DNA of 64,000 nt, taken from positions 434,001-498,000 of the forward strand of contig CAXBOT010000001.1 in the NCBI GenBank assembly GCA_963977495.1, written 5' to 3'. Positions 8,387 to 17,064 of this stretch are shown piece by piece (position 1 is the first letter of the stretch; every line of letters starts with the position of its first letter). Source of the stretch: UBA1672 sp963977495 (GTDB lineage: Bacteria > Pseudomonadota > Alphaproteobacteria > Micavibrionales > Micavibrionaceae). The position numbers were made by a program, and so were the translations under genes. Below the pieces are notes generated by a model, which did no database searches, was not told the origin of the DNA, and saw only the letters and a program-made list of their open reading frames with translations.

Positions 8387-9157
8387 CTATTTCTTAGGAG
8401 TCGGCTGTTCTGCAGCTTTTGGCGCGGGTGCTTCTTTCGTTGCATCTGCATCCTTCGCGGCGGCTTCTGCTAGTGCTTGTGCCTTTTTCGCTTCATAAGC
8501 CTGAATTTTTTGTCCGCCTAATTCCTCGCCCTGTATATCTTTGAGATAACCGATATTACGCAAGATATTGGCAAAAAGCTCATCCGCCTCGGGGGTTTGT
8601 TCGCCCATTAGCTCGGCTTCGACAGACATAATGGAATTATTCGCGACCCAAAGCTGGGCAATATAAAGCGTATCATTAAGCCCTTGGCGTCCTTGCGCAA
8701 CCAATCCTGATTGGCGGTATTCTTTTTCGTCGCGGCTATCGACTTTGAATTCTTTGACAACCTTGTCTTTGGTCATGGCGCGCACTGTTTTTTCCATGGT
8801 TTCCGGTGTGAAATGTTCATACATCTCAGCACCAGCAGGATTACAGATCGCCTCGACCTTCACTGTGGAAGAAAGGCCAAAAACCTTAGTGTAGGAGACG
8901 AGGTTAAAACATGTCGATGGATCATTTTCATCTTCGCAGTGATGTATGATTAAAGGCTCTTCGGGAAAACCTGCGACGAAATCACAATATTCAGGTGAAT
9001 AGCCATAGGCAAAATCTTTTGGCGCGAAGGCTTTAACGGGCGCGTCTTGCGGTGCAGTCGCAGGTGCGGTGGGCGCTTGTGCGGCTTTATCTTGCGCATG
9101 TGCGGGGGTGATTAAAAGGGCTGTACATAAAAATATCCATAGCGGAAATCTAATCAT
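8387..9157 (-). CDS. Secreted protein of unknown function
   Basis: 256 residues. A signal peptide with cleavage likely after PAHA (about residue 21) is followed by an Ala/Pro linker, a compact domain of about 150 residues with four Cys (in YCDF, HCEDE, TCFN and ICNP contexts) that could form disulfides, and an Ala/Lys/Glu/Pro-rich tail. I do not recognise a named domain. The gene overlaps the end of hisS by eight bases, so it is the last gene of the cobT-msrA-hisS operon. A periplasmic or inner-membrane-associated location is inferred from the signal peptide only. Confidence 0.75.
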   Translation of the reverse strand: MIRFPLWIFLCTALLITPAHAQDKAAQAPTAPATAPQDAPVKAFAPKDFAYGYSPEYCDFVAGFPEEPLIIHHCEDENDPSTCFNLVSYTKVFGLSSTVKVEAICNPAGAEMYEHFTPETMEKTVRAMTKDKVVKEFKVDSRDEKEYRQSGLVAQGRQGLNDTLYIAQLWVANNSIMSVEAELMGEQTPEADELFANILRNIGYLKDIQGEELGGQKIQAYEAKKAQALAEAAAKDADATKEAPAPKAAEQPTPKK

Positions 9158-10514
9158 TCTTTGTCCAATCTTTCGGCGTCCAATTATCCGCTGCTGCGGG
9201 CGTTTGTTCGCCGTTGCTCATATCCTTGACTTCGTGTTGTCCCTCCGCATCGAATGGGGGAAACCAGACATAGGGTATCCCTTTTTTCTCGGCGTAGGCA
9301 AGTTGTCTTTTCAGTTTTGACGGGCTGTGGAATGTTTCAACCTTGATACCGCGCGCTCTTAATGTTGCGGCGGTTTCATTCATCACTGCGCGTGCGTCTT
9401 CGTTTGGTAAGATCACCAATATATCGGCGGGGGATATACCCGAAACAGGCAGCTTACCTTGCGTACGGATACGATCAAACAGACGTGAAAACCCGATGGA
9501 AATCCCAACACCGGGCAGGGATTTGTTGATGTAATTACTCGCCAAATCATCATACCGCCCACCGGAACAGATCGAGCCGTAAGAAGGATCTTCCGTGAAC
9601 ACGGTTTCGTAGACTGTGCCAGTGTAGTAATCGAGGCCGCGGACGATACCTAAATCGGCGACGACGGCACCGTCGGGAAGGTGTGAGAGTTGATCCATGA
9701 CGAAAGAAAGTTCTTCGATACCTTCTACATAGTTTTGAGTTAAGATATTTTCATTGGTTTCCTGAATTTTTTGAAGTAATCCTTTTGTACTTTTTGCTTT
9801 AATTCCGGCGAGTCTAATAAGTGATTCAGCTATAGCTGAAGCACCTGTATCTTGAAGAAGATTCCAAGTTTCTCGTTCTCCGATTTTCTCAAGTTTGTCT
9901 AATATTCTTAATATTTGAGGAATATCATTTGCTCCCCAATCCTCTATAAAGCCTATCAAAATCTTCCGGTTACTGATCCGTATTTGGATCTTCTCATTCT
10001 CCATCCCGGGCAGAGAGCTTAACGTTTCCCAAATAATCGCGGGCATTTCTGCATCGAAGTGCAGGGGCAGGGTGTCGACATTAATCACGTCGATATCACA
10101 TTGATAAAATTCACGGAAACGGCCTGCTTGCGGGCGTTCACCGCGCCAGACGCGCTGCATCTGATATCGTTTGAACGGGAACACCAAATCATTGAAATGC
10201 TGCGCGGTATAACGGGCGAGGGGGACGGTTTGGTCAAAGTGCAACGCCAAGCGTGCTTCCTTATCGCCGTCTTCCTTGTGCAGACGCTCCAGCACGTAAA
10301 CTTCTTTATCCACGTCCGCGCCGCCGTCACCGCCCTTGGCATTGATAACGTCCAGTGCCTCGACGCTTGGCGTTTCGATGCTGCAAAAGCCATAGCTTTC
10401 AAACACGCGGCGGATATGGTCAAACCATGCCTGTTCGGCCTTACGGACTTCGGGAAGCCATTCGGGGAAGCCACTGATCTGCGTGGGTCTGTAAATTTTT
10501 TTCTTATCACTCAT
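9150..10514 (-). CDS. hisS: Histidine--tRNA ligase
   Basis: 454 residues. Class II synthetase motifs are present: motif 2 around QRVWRGERPQAGRFREF, the histidine-binding block LGIVRGLDYYTG, and motif 3 near VGISIGFSRLF; a C-terminal anticodon-binding domain follows (about 360-430). It charges tRNA-His. Codon use inside the gene is uneven: residues about 181-265, the domain inserted between motif 2 and the histidine block, are encoded by DNA that I count by hand at about 33 percent GC (9721-9960), rich in AGA, ATA and TTA codons, unlike both flanks. The frame is intact. It lies 39 bases after msrA. Confidence 0.96.
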   Translation of the reverse strand: MSDKKKIYRPTQISGFPEWLPEVRKAEQAWFDHIRRVFESYGFCSIETPSVEALDVINAKGGDGGADVDKEVYVLERLHKEDGDKEARLALHFDQTVPLARYTAQHFNDLVFPFKRYQMQRVWRGERPQAGRFREFYQCDIDVINVDTLPLHFDAEMPAIIWETLSSLPGMENEKIQIRISNRKILIGFIEDWGANDIPQILRILDKLEKIGERETWNLLQDTGASAIAESLIRLAGIKAKSTKGLLQKIQETNENILTQNYVEGIEELSFVMDQLSHLPDGAVVADLGIVRGLDYYTGTVYETVFTEDPSYGSICSGGRYDDLASNYINKSLPGVGISIGFSRLFDRIRTQGKLPVSGISPADILVILPNEDARAVMNETAATLRARGIKVETFHSPSKLKRQLAYAEKKGIPYVWFPPFDAEGQHEVKDMSNGEQTPAAADNWTPKDWTKND

Positions 10515-10553
10515 GGGTTTTTAGATAATTGATAGAAGGGGTTAGCGCAAGCG

Positions 10554-11057
10554 TTATTTCAGTGTCCAGTTCGGACGAATATAGTGGCAGCTATAGCCGT
10601 TCGGGAATTTTTGCAGGTAATCCTGATGCCCGTCTTCGGCGACGTGGAAGTCACCTGCGGGGGCAATTTCGGTTACAATTGGCGCAGAAAATATACCGGA
10701 ATCATTGAGCTTACTGACCAAATTCTTGGCGGTTTGTGCTTGCTCATCATTCAAGGTAAAGATCGCCGAGCGATATTGCGTGCCCGTATCATTGCCCTGA
10801 CGGTCGGCGGTTGTCGGGTCGTGAATTTGAAAGAAAAATTCCAAAATCTTGCCATAGGATGTTTGCGCGGGATCAAAGATAATCTCTATAGATTCCGCAT
10901 GTCCTGTATCACCGAGGGAAACCTCGTTATAGGTCGGGTGCGGCGTGTGCCCGCCAGCGTAGCCCACGCGCGTCGCTGTCACGCCGTTTTGTTTGCGGAT
11001 CAATTCTTCCATCCCCCAAAAACAGCCACCGGCCAATATTGCTTTGTTTTCGCTCAT
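10554..11057 (-). CDS. msrA: Peptide-methionine (S)-S-oxide reductase MsrA
   Basis: 167 residues, the usual size. The catalytic motif GGCFWG sits at residues 10-15 with the nucleophile Cys12; downstream are the family blocks RVGYAGG, HAESIEI, FFQIHDPTT and QYRSAIF. MsrA reduces methionine-S-sulfoxide in oxidised proteins, using thioredoxin. The C-terminal resolving Cys would be in the CHYIRP context. It starts two bases after the cobT stop codon and precedes hisS, so it is cotranscribed with both. Confidence 0.95.
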   Translation of the reverse strand: MSENKAILAGGCFWGMEELIRKQNGVTATRVGYAGGHTPHPTYNEVSLGDTGHAESIEIIFDPAQTSYGKILEFFFQIHDPTTADRQGNDTGTQYRSAIFTLNDEQAQTAKNLVSKLNDSGIFSAPIVTEIAPAGDFHVAEDGHQDYLQKFPNGYSCHYIRPNWTLK

Positions 11058-11059
11058 GG

Positions 11060-12901
11060 TTATTTATCCTCGAATAATTCTGTGAGTTGTTTGGTTAAGG
11101 CTTCGGCAAGTCCTTCTGCATCGGAAATGGTTATGGCGCGGTCGTAATAGCGCGTCACATCGTGCCCGATACCAATGGCCGTGAGTTCCACAACGGATTT
11201 ATTTTCTATCCAATGAATGACATTGCGTAAATCCAGCTCCAATATGTTGGATGGATTAACCGAGAGTGTGGAATCATCCACGGGCGCACCGTCGGAAATC
11301 ACCAACAGGATTTTGCGTTCTTCAGGCCGTCTGGACAGGCGGTTATACGCCCAGACCAAGGCTTCGCCGTCGATATTTTCCTTTAAAATGCCTTCTTTGA
11401 GCATCAGACCGAGATTTTTCCGAGCGCGCCTTGTGGGGGCGTTCGCATCTTTATAAATGATATGGCGGATATCGTTCAGGCGTCCCGGTTTGTCAGGGCG
11501 ACCGCTTTCCAGCCATAAATCCCGTGATTGCCCGCCCTTCCATGCGCGCGTGGTAAAACCGAGGATCTCGGTTTTCAAACCGCAACGCTCTAACGTTTGG
11601 GCGATGATATCGGTAGTCATCGCGGCAATGGCAATCGGGCGACCACGCATAGAGCCGGAATTATCAATCAAGATCGATACAATCGTATCTTTGAACGGCA
11701 TTTCCTTTTCTTGCTTAAAGGTCAGCGGCACATCGGGGTTGGCAATCACGCGGGCAAGGCGCGCCCCGTCGAGGATGCCTTCCTCAAGATCGAATTGCCA
11801 GCTTCGGCGCTGCTTGGCCATTAATTTGCGTTGCAGGCGATTGGCCAGCTTTGTGATGATGTTTTGGTAATTATTGAGCTGCTGATCGAGCAAATCACGC
11901 AAGCGTTCCATCTCGTGCGGGTCGGCGAGCTCTTCGGCGTTTACTTCCTCATCAAAAGAGGTGGTGTAAACGGTGTAATATCCTTGGCCAAAATCACCAA
12001 AATCTGATGGACGACCGGGCGGCGGGTTGAGGGATTCTTCGTTTATCATGTCTTCTGATCCAAGATCATCCATGATTTCGTCCATATCCATATCAAAGGA
12101 TTCGTCGGAGGCCTCGGCTTCGCCGTCTTCTCCCAGCCCGCCGGAAAGGGATTCGTCTTCTTGCTGTCCTTCGCCGTCCTCGTCCTGATCGTTTTGTTGA
12201 TCGGGGCCGTCTTGCTCTTGCTGATCCTGATTTTCTATATCCATATTCTCATCGCCGTCGGATGTGATCGGCAAATCAAATTGGGTTAGGAAGGTGCAGG
12301 CCAGTTTGGCGAATTGTTTTTGATCATGCAGGGCGGCTTTTAAATCATTAAACCCAGTGGCGCGCAGACGCTCCATAATCCATGGGTGCCAAAGGTCGTA
12401 TACTTTTTGTACGGCGGGCGGCGGGGTTATGCCACTGATCTCGCTGCGTGCGACAATGTGCAGGGCATCGGCAAGGGCGATATCTTCACGCTCTCTGATA
12501 TCGGGATAGCCGCGGCGCACGGCCTTGGCCTCCAGAACCGCATTCAGGTTTTGCGCCACGCCGTCCATGCGCAAAATACCAAGGGAATCACAGCGCGCTT
12601 GTTCCAAAGCATCCAACGCAGCCTGTGCGCGCAGATCATTCTGGCCGTTGCTGTGGTGCATAACGGGGTCATGGTGCGCGATTTTCAGGGCGTAGGTATC
12701 GGCGCAGCCCCTGATCAGGGCGCGTTTTTCTGCTGGCATATCATCTGACGGCGCAGGGATACGCGGCCTGTCGAGATTTTTCAAGTCGCCCGTCGGCATT
12801 TCCAATTCGGAATAGGTGACCTCCAGATCTTTTTTGCGCGCCATTGCCCGCAAAGTAGAGGTCGTGTTGGTTTTAAACTGTTCAGTGTCTTTTGTGGTCA
12901 T
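11060..12901 (-). CDS. cobT: Cobaltochelatase subunit CobT
   Basis: 613 residues. The N-terminal half is CobT-like, the middle (about 215-300) is very acidic with long Asp/Glu/Gln runs, and the C-terminus is a von Willebrand A domain with the MIDAS motif DNSGS at about residue 411. CobT works with CobS and CobN to insert Co2+ into hydrogenobyrinic acid a,c-diamide in aerobic cobalamin synthesis. cobS is about 600 bases away on the same strand, separated by a plus-strand unknown gene. No cobN or other cobalamin genes are in the window, which is common for cobST pairs in alphaproteobacteria. Confidence 0.93.
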   Translation of the reverse strand: MTTKDTEQFKTNTTSTLRAMARKKDLEVTYSELEMPTGDLKNLDRPRIPAPSDDMPAEKRALIRGCADTYALKIAHHDPVMHHSNGQNDLRAQAALDALEQARCDSLGILRMDGVAQNLNAVLEAKAVRRGYPDIREREDIALADALHIVARSEISGITPPPAVQKVYDLWHPWIMERLRATGFNDLKAALHDQKQFAKLACTFLTQFDLPITSDGDENMDIENQDQQEQDGPDQQNDQDEDGEGQQEDESLSGGLGEDGEAEASDESFDMDMDEIMDDLGSEDMINEESLNPPPGRPSDFGDFGQGYYTVYTTSFDEEVNAEELADPHEMERLRDLLDQQLNNYQNIITKLANRLQRKLMAKQRRSWQFDLEEGILDGARLARVIANPDVPLTFKQEKEMPFKDTIVSILIDNSGSMRGRPIAIAAMTTDIIAQTLERCGLKTEILGFTTRAWKGGQSRDLWLESGRPDKPGRLNDIRHIIYKDANAPTRRARKNLGLMLKEGILKENIDGEALVWAYNRLSRRPEERKILLVISDGAPVDDSTLSVNPSNILELDLRNVIHWIENKSVVELTAIGIGHDVTRYYDRAITISDAEGLAEALTKQLTELFEDK

Positions 12902-13040
12902 GGTAAGGGGGATCGTAACGTATTTTATTTACAGCGCACAGTACCTATATTCAAGATTTGACGGGAATAGCGCACAAGTGGTAGAAAAGACGTAATGAAT
13001 TAAGGTGGTAAATATAAAAATAGATGTTTAGGGGGCGGTT

Positions 13041-13463
13041 ATGTCATTTAGAGGTACAGTTAGTTCAATATTAGGCGCAGGGATAGGACTTACGATTCTG
13101 TGGAACGTAGCGTTCAATGATACTGATGAAGCGCGCGATAATCTTGAAAATGTTGGAAAAACAACGATTAGCAGTGGTGCTGGCTTAGTCGATGGTGTTT
13201 TTACGCAATTGAGTGAGGAAGCAAAGAACGCGCTGGATGGTGTGGGCTTAGACCCTGATCATACAACGCCAAGCGATGTTGCAGATGTTTTGTCTGAAAA
13301 AGGCGGTGAACTTACCGATGATGCAAAGGAGTTTCTCGGGCGTTTACTGAAAAATTCCGGTGTTGATATACAGACATTGACCAACGGTTGCGACGGGGAA
13401 AACGCATTTATGAACCCTGATTGCTTTGGCAAAATACCGACAGAAGACGGCCCCAGTCAGTAA
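13041..13463 (+). CDS. Small protein of unknown function between cobT and cobS
   Basis: 140 residues. A GGGGCGG stretch lies just before the ATG and can serve as ribosome binding site. The N-terminus has a weakly hydrophobic segment (about 8-25, SILGAGIGLTILWNVAF) that could be a membrane anchor or uncleaved signal; the rest is hydrophilic, helix-prone and acidic, with two Cys near the end (NGC and DCFG). I recognise no domain. It lies on the opposite strand to the flanking cobT and cobS genes and is divergent from cobT by 139 bases. Codon use looks like its neighbours. Confidence 0.6.
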   Translation: MSFRGTVSSILGAGIGLTILWNVAFNDTDEARDNLENVGKTTISSGAGLVDGVFTQLSEEAKNALDGVGLDPDHTTPSDVADVLSEKGGELTDDAKEFLGRLLKNSGVDIQTLTNGCDGENAFMNPDCFGKIPTEDGPSQ

Positions 13464-13493
13464 CTTGATCTTTTTTAGCCATCAGGTTGCGGT

Positions 13494-14570
13494 TTAACTC
13501 TCCGGCACAACAATATTTTTGATTGCACTTTGTGGTAATTCAACGCCAAAGCAGCGTTGGTAATACTCGGCAACAATCGGGCGTTCGGCTTCGTCACATT
13601 TATTCAGGAATGCCACGCGGAACGCTAATTCACGATCATTGAAAATCAACATATTTTCCGCCCATGCAATCACAGTTCTGGGCGACATCAATGTTGAGAG
13701 ATCACCATTCACAAAACCCTCGCGTGTCATGTCGGCCAATGTCACCATTTTACCGACAGTTTCGCGCCCCTCATCAGTGTCAAATTCTGAGAGTTTGGCC
13801 AAAACAATTCTGGCTTCTCTGTCATGGGGCAGATAGTTCAAGGTGGTAACGATATTCCATCTGTCCATTTGCCCTTGGTTGATCTGCTGTGTGCCGTGAT
13901 AAAGACCTGTTGTGTCGCCAAGGCCGATGGTGTTGCTGGTCGCAAACAAACGGAAAGCAGGGTGCGGGCGGATGACCAAATTCTGATCGAGGAGGGTCAA
14001 GCGTCCCTCTGATTCCAAAATACGCTGGATCACAAACATCACATCTGGGCGTCCCGCGTCATATTCATCAAAGACAAGCGCCACGGGGTTTTGAATAGAC
14101 CAAGGCAGCAAGCCTTCTTTCCATTGTGTGATTTGTTTGCCTTCTTGCAATACAATCGTATCCTTACCGATCAGGTCAACGCGGCTGACGTGACTGTCGA
14201 GGTTAATACGAACGCACGGCCAGTTCAGGCGCGCGGCAACTTGTTCAATGTGGGTGGATTTACCTGTCCCGTGATAGCCCTGTATCATAACGCGGCGGTT
14301 ATGCATAAAGCCCGCCAAAATCGCCATGGTTGTATCATGGTCAAATTTATAGGTGGGGTCGACATCAGGCACGTTGGGGGTGTCTTCGCTGAATCCCGGA
14401 ACCATCCAATCACAATCAATGTCGAATGTTTCACGGGCATTATATTTGGTGTCGGGGATGGTCGTGTATTTTCCCTCTTTGGCTTTGATTTGGGTGATGC
14501 TGAACGACATACCGCGTTCGGCTTCTTTGTCTTTATCAAGATGATCTGTCATATGCTGTACTTTTGTCAT
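13494..14570 (-). CDS. cobS: Cobaltochelatase subunit CobS
   Basis: 358 residues, a little longer than the usual 330. AAA+ ATPase with Walker A GYHGTGKST at about 97-105, HVSRVDLIGKD just after, and Walker B ALVFDEYD near 165. CobS hydrolyses ATP for the CobNST cobalt chelatase. The first ATG (14570) is used here; a second in-frame ATG at 14552 is equally possible, and neither has a strong Shine-Dalgarno sequence. It follows the J-domain gene by 35 bases on the same strand, a common alphaproteobacterial pairing. Confidence 0.94.
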   Translation of the reverse strand: MTKVQHMTDHLDKDKEAERGMSFSITQIKAKEGKYTTIPDTKYNARETFDIDCDWMVPGFSEDTPNVPDVDPTYKFDHDTTMAILAGFMHNRRVMIQGYHGTGKSTHIEQVAARLNWPCVRINLDSHVSRVDLIGKDTIVLQEGKQITQWKEGLLPWSIQNPVALVFDEYDAGRPDVMFVIQRILESEGRLTLLDQNLVIRPHPAFRLFATSNTIGLGDTTGLYHGTQQINQGQMDRWNIVTTLNYLPHDREARIVLAKLSEFDTDEGRETVGKMVTLADMTREGFVNGDLSTLMSPRTVIAWAENMLIFNDRELAFRVAFLNKCDEAERPIVAEYYQRCFGVELPQSAIKNIVVPES

Positions 14571-14605
14571 GATTTTGTGTGGTCACTGGCGTCATTCGTA
14601 TGAGG

Positions 14606-15217
14606 CTATTTAACGTCACGTTTTTCGAGTTTTGAGTACTCTTGGAACGCGAGCTTTAATATTGTATAGGCCATATTGATCTTCTTGAGAAGCTCTTCGG
14701 CATCGGAATCGTTTTTATTTAGGTCAGGGTGATATTTTTTAGCCAATGTTTTGTAGCGTGTTTTAATTTCCTCGAGCGTAACAGGCGGCGAAATCCCCAT
14801 AATGGCCATGGCTTCATATTCGGGGGTGTTGGTATCGCCGGCGAATGTGTTAGTGCGCGCCCCCTGTGCTTGTTGGTCTTGTTCTCCATCGGAAAAGTAA
14901 TAGGTGTTTTGTGCAGCTTCATGGAGCTTTTGCTCGGCATGAACATCGGCGCGCCATGTCGGACGATCGCCGTAGAGGCTGCTTTGCATGTGGTTTTGAA
15001 CTTCATGCGCTGACATACCTGCGAAAAAATCCCATGCCTTATTATATTCTTTAATATGGTTGAAGCAGAAGAAATAATAATCGTTTAACCCTCTGTGTTT
15101 TGGGGCTTTATGCTCACCGTGAGACGGGCAACCGGGCATATCGCAGGCACTTGGTGCGCTTTGCGTGTCCTGATCCTCAAATTCCGGCGATTTATACTTT
15201 AAAACTATCTTCGGCAT
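14606..15217 (-). CDS. J-domain (DnaJ-like) protein upstream of cobS
   Basis: 203 residues. The N-terminal two thirds hold CDMPGCPSHGEH, a possible metal-binding Cys/His cluster, and aromatic segments; the C-terminal 65 residues are a J domain with the HPD motif in KKYHPDLNKND. J domains stimulate the ATPase of DnaK-type chaperones. A C-terminal J domain with a small N-terminal cluster is the form found upstream of cobS in alphaproteobacteria. It may help assemble the chelatase, but this is inference from position. It is divergent from bolA by 56 bases. Confidence 0.88.
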   Translation of the reverse strand: MPKIVLKYKSPEFEDQDTQSAPSACDMPGCPSHGEHKAPKHRGLNDYYFFCFNHIKEYNKAWDFFAGMSAHEVQNHMQSSLYGDRPTWRADVHAEQKLHEAAQNTYYFSDGEQDQQAQGARTNTFAGDTNTPEYEAMAIMGISPPVTLEEIKTRYKTLAKKYHPDLNKNDSDAEELLKKINMAYTILKLAFQEYSKLEKRDVK

Positions 15218-15273
15218 AACCCTTACATTATATAGATATAATTAAGGATCGGCAAAAGAGAAATGAGCAAAAT

Positions 15274-15531
15274 ATGACGCAAAGCATGCAAAAAAGAATA
15301 GAAGAAAAATTAACTGCGGCATTGCAACCTGTAAATCTTGAGGTTGTAAATGAAAGTGCAAAGCATCATGGGCATATGGGGGATGATGGATCAGGGGAAA
15401 GCCACTTTTCAATTACGATATCATCAGAGTCACTTAGCAAACTAAGCCGTATTGATAGGCAGAAGAGGGTCTATAGTATACTGGACGAAGAAATGAAGGT
15501 TATTCACGCTTTGTCAGTAACGATAAAATAA
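15274..15531 (+). CDS. bolA: BolA family protein
   Basis: 85 residues. The BolA fold is recognisable from the N-terminal helix RIEEKLTAAL, the conserved ESAKHHGH block with His residues, HFSITISSE, a turn RIDRQKRVY and the terminal HALSVTIK strand. BolA proteins partner with monothiol glutaredoxins to bind an iron-sulfur cluster. A BolA gene divergent from the J-domain/cobS pair is a conserved alphaproteobacterial arrangement. The next gene on the strand, an RHH protein, starts 88 bases later. Confidence 0.92.
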   Translation: MTQSMQKRIEEKLTAALQPVNLEVVNESAKHHGHMGDDGSGESHFSITISSESLSKLSRIDRQKRVYSILDEEMKVIHALSVTIK

Positions 15532-15619
15532 AAACACCACCTTATAGTTGCATTTTTTATATTCTATGGATATGCTCCCCTAAGAAATAAATATTAACTT
15601 TGCTCGTGTGGGGGTGAAA

Positions 15620-16021
15620 ATGAAAGAAACTACGTCAGATTGTGGCGGAGGTGAGGCTTATGTTTGTCAAGCAGGTCAAAGCTCATTAGTCAGTCGAAAC
15701 ATCACAATATTTGGTCGCAGAACGTCCGTTCGGTTGGAGCCGGATATGTGGGTTGCTCTAAATGATATAGCGGATAGAGAAAAATGTTCTATCCATGATA
15801 TTTGCGGTTTAATTTACACGCGAAAAAATATTCAAACATCATTAACAGCGGCAATCCGTGTTTTTTTGATTTTGTATTTTCGCGCAGCTGCAACAGAGCG
15901 CGGCCATCAGGAAGCCGGACATGGTGACTTTAATATGATGAAAAAAAGAGCACGCATTCCTGAAAAGTATCAGGTATTTTTTGAGAAATCGGCTAAGAAA
16001 CGTAGGGTGAGCGCGTATTAG
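15620..16021 (+). CDS. Ribbon-helix-helix domain protein (RHH_4-like)
   Basis: 133 residues from the ATG at 15620, which has a GGGGG run six bases upstream; a GTG at 15608 would add four residues. The core, about residues 30-95, has the pattern of the alphaproteobacterial RHH_4 family: a basic strand GRRTSVRLEP, WVALNDIA, a second helix, then SLTAAIRVF and YFRAAATE. These are presumed DNA-binding proteins acting as dimers; their targets are not known to me. The C-terminal 35 residues are basic and variable. It converges on accA with 22 bases between. Confidence 0.82.
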   Translation: MKETTSDCGGGEAYVCQAGQSSLVSRNITIFGRRTSVRLEPDMWVALNDIADREKCSIHDICGLIYTRKNIQTSLTAAIRVFLILYFRAAATERGHQEAGHGDFNMMKKRARIPEKYQVFFEKSAKKRRVSAY

Positions 16022-16043
16022 AGCACTTGCAGTTGTGTAAGGT

Positions 16044-16991
16044 TTACAGACCGCGTCCATATTTTAAGAATTTTCTGCGGCGCGCAGCAATGATATCCGC
16101 TTTATCCCATGGAATTAATTGCTCAAATCCTTTTTCAATCTGATTTGCAACGCTTTGAATTGTGTCGTGCTTGTTACGATGCGCGCCGCCTACAGGTTCA
16201 GTGATGATAGCATCAATGAGCTTAAGTTCTTCAAGATCCTGCGCGGTCAGTTTTAACGCCGCCGCAGCATCCTTGGCATATTCGCCGTCACGCCACAGAA
16301 TAGATGCACAACCTTCGGGTGAAATCACTGAGTAAGTTGCATGCTCCAGCATGTAAACTTTATCGGCAACGGCAATGGCAATCGCACCGCCCGAACCACC
16401 TTCGCCGATGATGACAGAGATAATCGGCACATCAGTGCGTAGGCAGGTTTCAATAGATTTTGCAATGGCTTCGGATTGTCCGCGCTCTTCTGCGCCAACA
16501 CCGGGATATGCACCTGCGGTATCGATCAGGGTGATAACCGGAATTTGAAACTGGCTTGCCATCTTCATAAGGCGCTGTGCCTTGCGATAGCCTTCGGGGC
16601 GTGCCATACCGAAATTGCGTTCGATGCGGCTGGCTGTATCGTGGCCTTTTTCATGCCCCATGATGATGCATGATCTGCCACGGAAGCGGGCGAGCCCACC
16701 AATTAAAGCATGATCTTCGGCATAATTACGATCACCCGCCAAGGGGATGAAATCATCCATCATGCCTTGAACATAGTCCAGCATGTGCGGACGTGCCTGA
16801 TGACGGGCAACTTGAACTTTTTGTGCAGGTGTGAGTTTGCTGTAGGTTTGTTTGAGAAGCTTATCCGCCTTGCTTTGCATGCGGGAAATTTCGTCGGCAA
16901 TGTTTACCTCGTCATCGCTATTCACGTGACGAAGTTCTGAAATTTTACCTTCAAGTTCCAATATCGGCTTTTCAAAATCAAGCTGACTCAT
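16044..16991 (-). CDS. accA: Acetyl-CoA carboxylase carboxyltransferase subunit alpha
   Basis: 315 residues, standard length. The carboxyltransferase signature is clear: QFQIPVITLIDTAGAYPG, ERGQSEAIA, GEGGSGGA for the oxyanion hole and ISPEGCASILW. With AccD it transfers the carboxyl group from biotin to acetyl-CoA to form malonyl-CoA, the first step of fatty acid synthesis. It is downstream of xerD by 73 bases on the same strand, as in many alphaproteobacteria, and ends the run of four minus-strand genes that starts at 19859. Confidence 0.97.
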   Translation of the reverse strand: MSQLDFEKPILELEGKISELRHVNSDDEVNIADEISRMQSKADKLLKQTYSKLTPAQKVQVARHQARPHMLDYVQGMMDDFIPLAGDRNYAEDHALIGGLARFRGRSCIIMGHEKGHDTASRIERNFGMARPEGYRKAQRLMKMASQFQIPVITLIDTAGAYPGVGAEERGQSEAIAKSIETCLRTDVPIISVIIGEGGSGGAIAIAVADKVYMLEHATYSVISPEGCASILWRDGEYAKDAAAALKLTAQDLEELKLIDAIITEPVGGAHRNKHDTIQSVANQIEKGFEQLIPWDKADIIAARRRKFLKYGRGL

Positions 16992-17064
16992 GTGTCTCTT
17001 TATACCCTATTTATTGTACAGGCTGATCACACATATAAAATACGGCGATCTTTTATAATCCTGT

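Noticed and set aside
12902..13040. Cobalamin riboswitch controlling cobT
   Set aside because: The gap is too short for the usual B12 element and no conserved B12-box-like sequence is seen.
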